From contig DCIP01000191.1 of the NCBI GenBank assembly GCA_002317115.1, forward strand, positions 473 to 15,475: a DNA stretch of 15,003 bases, read 5' to 3'. Every line of letters begins with the position of its first letter. Within the stretch, counting starts at the first letter, position 1. This DNA comes from Candidatus Scybalocola fimicaballi (GTDB taxonomy: Bacteria; Bacteroidota; Bacteroidia; Bacteroidales; Paludibacteraceae). Position numbers and translations under genes: made by a program. Positions 9,472 through 15,003 of the stretch are shown in pieces. The notes below the pieces were generated by a model, which saw only the letters and a program-made list of their open reading frames with translations, was not told the origin of the DNA and made no database searches.

Positions 9472-10071
9472 TTATACTCGTTTTAGTTGGGCCAATGCCT
9501 CTTTAATCAACTGGACTACAGTAGCGTTAGGCGTAGCTTTTAGTATAGCAGTCACAACCTTCTCTGCTGCAGGTTTCGCACAATCCATCATCACCAATGC
9601 TGCGACAGCCTCTTCTTTGGCCTGGATTGCGGCGCTTCCTGCCGGAGCTGACGCATCACTGTCGACTGCATATTCCTTGATTTTATCCTTTAACTCAATA
9701 ATGATCTTCTGTGCTGTCTTCAATCCAATACCTTTGACACCTTTGATAGCAACCACGTCGTCGGACATAATCACATTTGCCAATTCCGCTGATGTATAGG
9801 ATGATAGAATCAAACGCGCTGTGTTTACTCCGACTCCACTGACAGATGTCAGTAGATTGAACACTTCACGCTCACGTTTGTCTGCAAACCCATATAGAAG
9901 ATGCGCATCCTCTCTGACGATCAGCTGCACATACACTCTCGCTTCGCTTTTTCCCTCAAGCGCAGCGTAAGTAGTGAGACTAATATTTATGTTGTATCCC
10001 ACCTGCCCGGCTTCAACTACCACGTTGGTAGGGTTTAATTCTATAATCTTGCCTGATATATATTCGTACAT
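9472..10071 (-). CDS. ruvA: Holliday junction branch-migration subunit RuvA
   Basis: RuvA binds four-way DNA junctions as a tetramer, loads the RuvB motor and guides RuvC during recombination and replication-fork repair. The 199-residue length is typical. Residues 1-62 are the OB-fold domain ending in the signature VREDAHLLYGF (52-62), with E54-D55 matching the acidic pin that separates strands. Two helix-hairpin-helix motifs follow: LLTSVSGVGVNTARLIL (about 73-89) and IKGVKGIGLKTAQKII (109-124), both with the GVG/GIG turn that grips the DNA backbone. A loose Ala/Ser/Asp linker (about 135-150) leads to the RuvB-binding three-helix domain (151-199). It is the first gene of a two-gene unit with sprA (16-bp gap) and has a -7 box upstream. 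The ruvA-sprA pairing recurs in Bacteroidetes, as far as I recall, although the two functions are unrelated. Confidence 0.96.
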   Translation of the reverse strand: MYEYISGKIIELNPTNVVVEAGQVGYNINISLTTYAALEGKSEARVYVQLIVREDAHLLYGFADKREREVFNLLTSVSGVGVNTARLILSSYTSAELANVIMSDDVVAIKGVKGIGLKTAQKIIIELKDKIKEYAVDSDASAPAGSAAIQAKEEAVAALVMMDCAKPAAEKVVTAILKATPNATVVQLIKEALAQLKRV

Positions 10072-10094
10072 AAAGCCTATTATATCATAATTTA

Positions 10095-10116
10095 GGCAAA
10101 AGTAATATTTTTTGCC
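10095..10116. promoter_or_regulatory. ruvA -7 box inside a 7-bp inverted repeat
   Basis: The minus strand reads TACTTTTG at 10104-10097, a match to the Bacteroidetes -7 consensus TAnnTTTG, followed by CC. The predicted start is near 10090, giving a leader of about 19 nt for ruvA-sprA. No TTTG is found at the -33 distance. The box overlaps a perfect inverted repeat, GGCAAAA (10095-10101) and TTTTGCC (10110-10116), with an 8-bp spacer. This could be an operator or chance in A/T-rich DNA. Confidence 0.5.
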
Positions 10117-10230
10117 GACTTTTTTCTATGCTTTTTCAATTTTAGCATTATTTATGATTTTCCAAGTTCCCATAAACCACACCGAATATATAACGGAAAT
10201 ATTTATTTTTTATTGTGTGAATTTCGTTAA

Positions 10231-10264
10231 AAATAAAAAAGGCTGCCCAAAATGAGCAGCCTTT
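10231..10264 (-). terminator. Rho-independent terminator after maeB
   Basis: Arms AAAGGCTGC (10238-10246) and GCAGCCTTT (10256-10264) surround a 9-nt loop. In the direction of maeB transcription the hairpin is followed by TTTTTTATTTTT. It starts 21 bp after the maeB stop and separates maeB from the ruvA promoter, so ruvA-sprA should be an independent unit. The interval from here to ruvA (about 10072-10230) holds only the ruvA promoter; I see nothing else in it. Confidence 0.9.
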
Positions 10265-10285
10265 CGTATGATTAACCCTAATGGA

Positions 10286-12559
10286 TTACTTCTTTCCGTT
10301 GATCTGAGCGTCGATAACTGCGATAGTTACGATGTTCATGATGTCACGTACTGATGCCTCTGGCTCACAAACGTAGATAGGCTTCTTCAATCCCATCTGA
10401 ACTGGGCCAACGTTCTCAGCAAGACCCATAGAAAGAAGAGTCTTGTAAGTGATGTTAGCTGAACTTAGGTTAGGGAAGATCAATGTGTTGACATCCTTGC
10501 CCTCAAGCTTAGAGAATGGGTATGTTGCTGAACGAAGATCCTTGTCAAGTGCGAAGTTAACCTGCATCTCACCGTCTACCAAGATCTCTGGGTGGTTCTT
10601 GTGTAGGCTCTCTACTGCCTTGTGAACTGTAACTGGAGAACCAGTGTTGTCAGCGCCGAAGTTGCTGTAAGAAAGCATTGCGATAACTGGATCGACGTCG
10701 AAGATCTTAACGCTGTCGTTAGTCAACTTAACGATCTCCTCAAGTGCCTCTGCAGTTGGGTGGTTGTTAACCAATGTGTCTGCCAAGAAGTATGTTCCCT
10801 TAGCTGTGTTGACGATGTTAAGTGCTGCGATGTGGTTGATTCCCTCACGAGTTCCTACGATCTCAAGAGCTGGCTTGATAGCGTCTGTGTACTTAGTGTA
10901 AACACCGCATACCATAGCGTCTGCGTCGCCCATCTCAACCATCATTGTAGCGAAGTAGCTGCGGTTGAACATCAACTCAAGGCTCTCAGCGTATGTGTAT
11001 CCTGAACGTGCGTTCTTCTCTGCCAAGTACTTAGCGTAGCGCTCGCGACGTGAGTTCTGGCTCTCTGCACGGTTGTTGATGATCTCGATTCCTGAGATAT
11101 TGATGTTGTTCTCCTCTGCGATGCGAGCGATGTTTGTCTCGTTACCAACAAGAACTGGAACGCAGATACCGTCAGCCTTAGCAGAAACTGCTGCCTCAAG
11201 TACGCTTACACAGTTTGGCTCAGAGAATACCACCTTCTTAGGAGCCTTCTTAGCGCGAACACGTAGACCGTCGATTAGCTTGTTGTTCAAGCCCATGCGG
11301 TGACGTAGCTGCTCACGGTAAAGATCCCAATCCTTGATCTCGTGACGTGCAACACCACTCTCGATAGCTGCCTTTGCAACTGCTGGAGCAACTGTCTCAA
11401 GTAGACGTGGGTCAAGAGCTGTAGGAATCAAATACTCCTTACCGAATGCCATTGTCTTACCACCGTATGCCTTGCTTACGATCTCTGGAACTGGCTTCTT
11501 AGCCAACTCAGCAAGAGCACGAACGGCTGCAAGCTTCATATCCTCGTTGATTGCCTTTGAGTGAGTGTCAAGAGCACCACGGAAGATATAAGGGAATCCA
11601 AGTACGTTGTTGATCTGGTTAGGATAATCCGAACGACCTGTTCCGAAGATGATATCAGGACGAGATGCCATAGCATCCTCGTATGTGATCTCTGGGTTAG
11701 GGTTTGCAAGAGCGAACACGATTGGGTTGCTGGCCATTGAGCGAACCATGTCCTGAGACAATACGTTACCCTTTGACAATCCCAAGAATACGTCAGCACC
11801 CTTAACTGCCTCCTCTAAAGTGTTGATGTCGCGATCTGTCTTAAACTCCTCCTTGCGTGGGTTAAGATCAGTTCTCTTAGAGTTGATAACTCCCTTAGAG
11901 TCGCACATTACGATGTTCTTCTTCTGTGCACCAAGAGCTACATATAGACGAGTACATGAGTTTGCTGCTGCACCTGCACCGTTAACAACGATCTTAGCGT
12001 CCTCGATCTTCTTGCCTGCAACCTCAAGAGCGTTCAAAAGAGCTGCAGAAGAGATGATAGCTGTACCGTGCTGGTCGTCGTGCATCAAAGGAATGTCAAG
12101 CTCAGCCTTTAGTCTGTCCTCGATCTCGAAACACTCAGGAGCCTTGATATCCTCAAGGTTGATACCTCCGAATGTAGGAGCGATTGCCTTTACTACCTCA
12201 CAGAACTTGTCAATGTTCTTCTCGTTAACCTCGATGTCGAATACATCAACGTCTGCGAAGATCTTGAACAACAAGCCCTTACCTTCCATAACTGGCTTTC
12301 CAGCAACTGCGCCTATGTCTCCAAGACCAAGCACTGCAGTACCGTTAGAGATTACAGCTACAAGATTTCCCTTTGCAGTGTAGTCGTAAGCAAAGTTGTT
12401 GTCTTTCTGGATTTCCAAACATGGTTCAGCAACACCTGGAGAGTAAGCCAATGAAAGGTCTCTCTGAGTCGCAGTAGGCTTTGTTGGGATCACCTGGATC
12501 TTACCAGGACGTCCCTCTGCGTGATACTTAAGTGCATCACTCATCTTTTTGTTGTCCAT
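10286..12559 (-). CDS. maeB: Malic enzyme with C-terminal phosphotransacetylase-like domain
   Basis: It oxidatively decarboxylates malate to pyruvate, usually with NADP+, in the cytoplasm, feeding NADPH and pyruvate to biosynthesis. The 757 residues match the long MaeB form (about 760 in E. coli). The malic enzyme part covers about 1-430: catalytic Tyr39 in LAYSPGVAEPC, Lys94 in MEGKG, metal ligands in NLEDI (E136-D137) and HDDQHGTAI (160-168), the cofactor loop GAGAAA (194-199) and LANPNPE (284-290). From about 435 to the end there is a phosphotransacetylase-like domain (MGDADAMVCGVYT, then FGADNTGSP). In E. coli MaeB this domain does not make acetyl phosphate but senses acetyl-CoA and sets the oligomer; the same is likely here. 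It is transcribed alone from a well-formed promoter and ends at its own terminator. NADP+ preference is inferred from the family. Confidence 0.97.
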   Translation of the reverse strand: MDNKKMSDALKYHAEGRPGKIQVIPTKPTATQRDLSLAYSPGVAEPCLEIQKDNNFAYDYTAKGNLVAVISNGTAVLGLGDIGAVAGKPVMEGKGLLFKIFADVDVFDIEVNEKNIDKFCEVVKAIAPTFGGINLEDIKAPECFEIEDRLKAELDIPLMHDDQHGTAIISSAALLNALEVAGKKIEDAKIVVNGAGAAANSCTRLYVALGAQKKNIVMCDSKGVINSKRTDLNPRKEEFKTDRDINTLEEAVKGADVFLGLSKGNVLSQDMVRSMASNPIVFALANPNPEITYEDAMASRPDIIFGTGRSDYPNQINNVLGFPYIFRGALDTHSKAINEDMKLAAVRALAELAKKPVPEIVSKAYGGKTMAFGKEYLIPTALDPRLLETVAPAVAKAAIESGVARHEIKDWDLYREQLRHRMGLNNKLIDGLRVRAKKAPKKVVFSEPNCVSVLEAAVSAKADGICVPVLVGNETNIARIAEENNINISGIEIINNRAESQNSRRERYAKYLAEKNARSGYTYAESLELMFNRSYFATMMVEMGDADAMVCGVYTKYTDAIKPALEIVGTREGINHIAALNIVNTAKGTYFLADTLVNNHPTAEALEEIVKLTNDSVKIFDVDPVIAMLSYSNFGADNTGSPVTVHKAVESLHKNHPEILVDGEMQVNFALDKDLRSATYPFSKLEGKDVNTLIFPNLSSANITYKTLLSMGLAENVGPVQMGLKKPIYVCEPEASVRDIMNIVTIAVIDAQINGKK

Positions 12560-12601
12560 TGTATAATTCTAAAAATGTTCTTATTCACGTTTATTATATT
12601 G

Positions 12602-12633
12602 CAAAGATATGCTTTTTGTTAAGAAAATGCAAA
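12602..12633 (-). promoter_or_regulatory. Bacteroidetes-type promoter of maeB
   Basis: The minus strand shows TTTG (12633-12630), a 20-bp spacer, then TATCTTTG (12609-12602). Both halves match the Bacteroidetes sigma-ABfr consensus TTTG/N19-21/TAnnTTTG. Transcription should start near 12595, giving a leader of about 35 nt. The leader is A/T-rich with no Shine-Dalgarno site. This is the best promoter in the window. Confidence 0.78.
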
Positions 12634-12738
12634 AAATATATGTTTTATAACTCATTTGCTATTAAAAAATGAATTTTTATTGCGTTTTTGTGTGAATTTG
12701 AAATGCAAATTGGAATTTTATTTCAAAATTGTCAACGT

Positions 12739-12808
12739 CGATTATATAACCCGACGTCGATAACCCGAAATCAATATCACGATATTAATTCCCCGATATT
12801 AATTCCCC
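12739..12808. repeat. Degenerate 14-bp periodic tract (5 units)
   Basis: Dividing 12739-12808 into 14-mers gives five related units. The last two (12781-12794 and 12795-12808) are identical, GATATTAATTCCCC. The earlier ones (for example GACGTCGATAACCC at 12753-12766) match their neighbours at about 7-9 of 14 positions. The exact duplication of the last two is certain; the older units are suggestive. Confidence 0.6.
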
Positions 12809-12831
12809 GACACCTGCTTCGCAGGAATCGG
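12807..12831. repeat. Interrupted hairpin with TTC loop
   Basis: CCTGC (12813-12817), loop TTC, GCAGG (12821-12825). Outside a 2x2 mismatch the stem continues with CCGA (12807-12810) against TCGG (12828-12831). There is no T-run beside it, so it is not a classic terminator. Confidence 0.65.
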
Positions 12832-12837
12832 CTACCC

Positions 12838-12850
12838 TTGACTTTGTCAA
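12838..12850. repeat. Small hairpin with TTT loop
   Basis: TTGAC (12838-12842), loop TTT, GTCAA (12846-12850): a perfect 5-bp inverted repeat, the second of three hairpins in a row with 3-nt loops. Confidence 0.5.
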
Positions 12851-12852
12851 AA

Positions 12853-12869
12853 CAGGTCCGCTGGACCTG
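12853..12869. repeat. 7-bp hairpin with GCT loop
   Basis: CAGGTCC (12853-12859), loop GCT, GGACCTG (12863-12869). The right arm runs directly into the first heptamer of the adjoining array, which may therefore have grown from the arm's CCTG. Confidence 0.7.
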
Positions 12870-12928
12870 AAACCTGAAACCTGAAACTTGAAACCTGAAA
12901 CTTGAAACTTGAAACTTGAAACTTAAAA
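12866..12928. repeat. Heptamer tandem array C(C/T)TGAAA, 9 units
   Basis: Nine consecutive 7-bp units fill 63 bp: three CCTGAAA, one CTTGAAA, one CCTGAAA, three CTTGAAA, then a decayed CTTAAAA. The only change among the first eight is C/T at position 2. There are no spacers, so this is a simple tandem repeat and not a CRISPR. Similar GTTTCAGGTTTCAAG tracts are, from memory, common between genes in Bacteroidetes. Confidence 0.92.
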
Positions 12929-12965
12929 TAAATAAAGCGGTGACTGCAAATGCAATCACCGCTTT
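12929..12965 (-). terminator. Rho-independent terminator after ddh
   Basis: Perfect 10-bp arms AAAGCGGTGA (12934-12943) and TCACCGCTTT (12956-12965) enclose a 12-nt loop with inner TGCA/TGCA pairing. Reading the minus strand, the stem is followed by ATTTATTTT. It lies 57 bp after the ddh stop, beyond the 28-bp palindrome. Confidence 0.87.
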
Positions 12966-12976
12966 GTTATTTTGTC

Positions 12977-13004
12977 GTAGAGACGCGAGATCTCGCGTCT
13001 TTAC
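12977..13004. repeat. 28-bp near-perfect palindrome
   Basis: The core AGACGCGAGA (12981-12990) is followed at once by its exact reverse complement TCTCGCGTCT (12991-13000). After one mismatched pair (12980/13001), GTA (12977-12979) pairs with TAC (13002-13004). It lies in the 3' untranslated part of the ddh transcript, 18 bp after the stop. It has no T-run, so it is not itself a terminator. Its GTAGAGACGCG ends resemble dispersed palindromic elements found between genes in several phyla (from memory). Confidence 0.88.
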
Positions 13005-13022
13005 AAATTGTATAATCGGGAT

Positions 13023-13919
13023 TTATACAAGAGCCTTGATAAGAGTCTCTCTGTCTCCAGCAAGAAGATCCATTGGAGCGATCTCAGGAAGTGTGTAGCA
13101 ACCTGCGTTCTGCTTCTTAACGGCTCTACAGCAAGATACAAGTACCTGAGCTGTCAAAGCTGGGTTGTTGATCTTCATTGTGAATGTGAACAACTGGTTC
13201 TGAGTCTTACCGCTCACACCCTTACGCTCAAGAAGAACACCGTGGCCCATGTCGCGAACGTCGTCAACGCTTGCTACTGGGATGACGTGAGTCTCGTCGT
13301 GTGCGAAGTAGTCGTCAGCCTTGATCTCCTTTGTTACCTCCTCAAGAGTTGCACCATCCTCAAGCTCAACGTATACCATACGGCGGTGTACGCTTGTACC
13401 CAATGGAATAGTCATTGATAGAGCGTTCTTCACACCCTTCTTTGAGCGAGCGACAACTGAGTGTCCCATACTCATACCAGGTCCGAAGTTAGTATATGTG
13501 ATACCCTTAGGAGCCATACCCATAAGAAGAGTACGGATTACTGAGTCTGTACCTGGATCCCAACCTGCAGAGATGATAGCGGCTGTGCCGTTCTTCTTTG
13601 CGATTGCGTCAAGCTGCTGACGTAGATCCCAGATTCCACCGTGGATATCGTAGCTATCTACAGTGCAGATTCCCTTTGCCAACAATGCTGAAGCAGTTGC
13701 AGGAACGTCACGAGTTGGAGTTGCAAGAATAGCAACGTCTACCTTGCCTAACTCGTCGATGTTAGAAACAACCTTCAAATCCTTGATCTCGTCTGGAACG
13801 ACGCTTGCGTTTCTTCTTACAACACCAGCGATCTCCATGTCCTCAGCTGCTCTAAGAGCTTCGATTGAATATCTTCCGATATTGCCGTAGCCTACTACAG
13901 CGATTCTCAATTTAGCCAT
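13023..13919 (-). CDS. ddh: meso-Diaminopimelate D-dehydrogenase
   Basis: The enzyme reductively aminates L-2-amino-6-oxopimelate (tetrahydrodipicolinate in open form) with NADPH and ammonium to meso-diaminopimelate in one step, bypassing the succinylase, acetylase or aminotransferase routes to lysine and peptidoglycan. The 298 residues show an N-terminal dinucleotide fold with GYGNIG (10-15), then CTVDSYDIHG (85-94), GWDPG (119-123) and GPGMSMGHS (146-154), all aligning with the Corynebacterium enzyme (320 residues), and a C-terminal YTLPEIAPMDLL (275-286). The somewhat short length is usual for Bacteroidales forms. It is transcribed singly from a promoter just upstream, follows gdhA and ends at its own terminator. 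The leader is A/T-rich, about 61 nt, without a Shine-Dalgarno site. Other NAD(P)-binding oxidoreductases are less likely given the WDPG and GPGxSxGHS motifs. Confidence 0.95.
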   Translation of the reverse strand: MAKLRIAVVGYGNIGRYSIEALRAAEDMEIAGVVRRNASVVPDEIKDLKVVSNIDELGKVDVAILATPTRDVPATASALLAKGICTVDSYDIHGGIWDLRQQLDAIAKKNGTAAIISAGWDPGTDSVIRTLLMGMAPKGITYTNFGPGMSMGHSVVARSKKGVKNALSMTIPLGTSVHRRMVYVELEDGATLEEVTKEIKADDYFAHDETHVIPVASVDDVRDMGHGVLLERKGVSGKTQNQLFTFTMKINNPALTAQVLVSCCRAVKKQNAGCYTLPEIAPMDLLAGDRETLIKALV

Positions 13920-13986
13920 ATCTGAATTTTGATATATTTGAATTGTGTTATGTGATTAAATTCAAAATTGAATTTCTTTCGCGTCG

Positions 13987-14018
13987 CAAAGATAATACGA
14001 AAGAATTAAAAAAAGAAA
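13987..14018 (-). promoter_or_regulatory. Promoter of ddh
   Basis: The minus strand has TATCTTTG (13994-13987), a match to the Bacteroidetes -7 box, and TTTC (14018-14015) exactly 20 bp upstream, one mismatch from the -33 TTTG. Predicted start is near 13980. The -33 element falls inside the 3' arm of the gdhA terminator. Confidence 0.62.
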
Positions 14019-14057
14019 GGACAGACATTCAAATTTCTTCGATAGCCTATCCTTTCT
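14008..14057 (-). terminator. Hairpin terminator after gdhA
   Basis: On the minus strand, AGAAAGGA (14057-14050) pairs with TCCTTTCT (14021-14014) across a 28-nt loop and is followed by a run of Ts (14014-14008). The hairpin begins 23 bp after the gdhA stop. The long loop makes it weaker in form than the other three terminators, but the T-run supports the call. Confidence 0.7.
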
Positions 14058-14080
14058 GTTTTGCTTATATCAAGACGGGA

Positions 14081-15003
14081 TTAGCAAAGACCCTGAGCCA
14101 ACATAGCGTCAGCAACCTTAACGAATCCAGCGATGTTAGCACCCTTAACGTAGTTAACTGTACCGTCAGCCTCTGTACCGTACTTAACACAGTTGTCGTG
14201 GATATTCTTCATGATGTCGAACAACTTCTTGTCAACCTCCTCAGCTGTCCATGAAAGACGAGCAGAGTTCTGACACATCTCAAGACCTGAAGTTGCAACA
14301 CCACCAGCGTTAGAAGCCTTACCTGGAGCGTAAAGAATCTTAGCAGCGATGAATGCCTCAACTGCACCGATAGTAGAAGGCATGTTAGCACCCTCTGCTA
14401 CACACTTAACACCCTTAGCAAGAAGTGCCTTTGCATCAGCCTCATCAAGCTCATTCTGAGTTGCACATGGCATAGCGATATCAAGAGACTTGATCTCAGC
14501 AATCTGCCAAGGACGCTGGTTCTCGTAGTACTTAGCTGAAGGATACTTAGCAGCGTACTCCTTGATACGACCACGCTTAACATTCTTCAAATCGAAGATG
14601 AATGCAAGCTTCTCTGCATCGATACCGTCTGCATCGTAGATAGTACCGTTAGAGTCAGAAACTGTAAGAACCTTAGCACCTAGCTGAGTACACTTCTCAA
14701 CAGCGTACTGTGCTACGTTACCTGAACCAGAGATAGCAACAGTCTTACCCTTCAAAGTATCACCCTTAGTTGCAAGCATATTCTGTGCGAAATATGTTGT
14801 ACCGTAACCAGTTGCCTCAGGACGGATCAAAGAACCACCGAACTGAAGACCCTTACCAGTTAGAACACCTGTAAACTCGTTGCGAAGTCTCTTGTACTGA
14901 CCGAACATATAACCAACCTCACGAGCACCTGTACCTATATCACCTGCAGGAACGTCTGTATCAGCTCCGATGTGCTTTGAAAGCTCTGTCATGAAGCTCT
15001 GGC
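14081..15003 (-). CDS. gdhA: NADP-type glutamate dehydrogenase, N-terminus outside window
   Basis: It catalyses reversible amination of 2-oxoglutarate to glutamate with ammonium, a main entry of nitrogen into gut Bacteroidales. The window holds the last 306 residues; about 140 N-terminal residues, including the substrate-binding lysines, lie beyond the right edge. The frame continues upstream of the first internal Met as QSFMTELSKHIG, so that Met is not the start. Visible are VPAGDIGTG with the catalytic Asp, GYMFGQYKRL, the dinucleotide loop SGSGNVAQ, PCATQNELD, EGANMPSTI, APGKASNAGGVATSG and the C-terminal YVKGANIAGFVKVADAMLAQG. These track E. coli GdhA almost motif by motif. The sequence after the second beta strand (SDSNGTIYD, as in NADP enzymes, with no acidic residue at its tip) argues for NADPH, but dual use cannot be excluded. 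A hairpin terminator follows the stop. Confidence 0.95.
   Translation of the reverse strand, partial: QSFMTELSKHIGADTDVPAGDIGTGAREVGYMFGQYKRLRNEFTGVLTGKGLQFGGSLIRPEATGYGTTYFAQNMLATKGDTLKGKTVAISGSGNVAQYAVEKCTQLGAKVLTVSDSNGTIYDADGIDAEKLAFIFDLKNVKRGRIKEYAAKYPSAKYYENQRPWQIAEIKSLDIAMPCATQNELDEADAKALLAKGVKCVAEGANMPSTIGAVEAFIAAKILYAPGKASNAGGVATSGLEMCQNSARLSWTAEEVDKKLFDIMKNIHDNCVKYGTEADGTVNYVKGANIAGFVKVADAMLAQGLC

Larger units (their letters stand above)
12560..13022. other. 463-bp intergenic interval rich in repeats
   Basis: No credible gene lies between ddh and maeB. From right to left it holds a 28-bp palindrome, the ddh terminator, a heptamer array, three short hairpins, a degenerate 14-bp periodic tract, an A/T-rich stretch (about 12634-12738) with nothing recognisable, and the maeB promoter. 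A 60-codon minus-strand frame across the heptamers is just translated repeat. The repeat-bearing part (12739-12928) lies between the ddh terminator and the maeB promoter, so neither transcript is expected to include it. Confidence 0.8.

Noticed and set aside
10286..11250. Separate phosphate acetyltransferase gene
   Set aside because: The phosphotransacetylase-like sequence is in frame with the malic enzyme domain in one 757-residue protein, the normal MaeB layout.
11820..12383. 187-codon plus-strand frame inside maeB
   Set aside because: It is antisense to the malic enzyme catalytic region; such open antisense frames arise from the codon use of maeB.
12866..12928. CRISPR array
   Set aside because: Units are 7 bp, contiguous and without spacers, and there are no cas genes nearby.
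12777..12959. 60-codon minus-strand frame (repeated FQVS)
   Set aside because: It is mostly the translation of the heptamer array and hairpins. I recall similar FQVS/FRFQVS frames in Bacteroidetes genomes arising from the same repeats.
12977..13004. The palindrome as the ddh terminator
   Set aside because: No T-run follows on either strand, and a proper stem with T-rich tail lies just downstream at 12934-12965.
14081..14992. gdhA starting at the Met at 14992
   Set aside because: The frame is open further upstream (QSF before the Met) and matches internal GdhA sequence; the true start is outside the window.

Overview
The window looks like a chromosomal stretch of a Bacteroidales bacterium; the family cannot be fixed from this sequence. 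The evidence is a full-length SprA/Sov type IX secretion (T9SS) translocon gene, A/T-rich leaders without clear Shine-Dalgarno sites, and Bacteroidetes-type promoters (-7 box TAnnTTTG, with a TTTG-like -33 box at two genes). All genes lie on the minus strand, so transcription runs from right to left. I see no tRNA, rRNA, CRISPR array, insertion sequence, phage gene or integrase.

Layout in transcription order (right to left): (1) the 3' two-thirds of gdhA, NADP-type glutamate dehydrogenase, cut by the right edge and ended by a hairpin terminator; (2) ddh, meso-diaminopimelate dehydrogenase, with a promoter whose -33 region overlaps the gdhA terminator; (3) a 463-bp intergenic interval at 12560-13022 holding a near-perfect 28-bp palindrome, the ddh terminator, a 63-bp array of heptamers, three small hairpins, a degenerate 14-bp periodic tract and the maeB promoter; (4) maeB, a 757-residue malic enzyme with a C-terminal phosphotransacetylase-like domain, with its own terminator; (5) a ruvA-sprA operon with a 16-bp gap, ended by a strong bidirectional-looking terminator; (6) a secreted beta-rich protein with calycin-like repeats, which has its own promoter and runs off the left edge.

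Functionally, MaeB probably makes NADPH from malate. GdhA and Ddh use NADPH to fix ammonium into glutamate and into meso-diaminopimelate (lysine and peptidoglycan). RuvA is the Holliday-junction-binding subunit of RuvAB. SprA is the giant outer-membrane barrel through which T9SS substrates cross. The left-edge protein is exported by Sec, but whether it is a T9SS substrate cannot be judged because its C-terminus lies outside the window.

I found no clearly new multi-gene system. The most unusual structure is the layered repeat region between ddh and maeB. The least characterised gene is the left-edge calycin-like protein.
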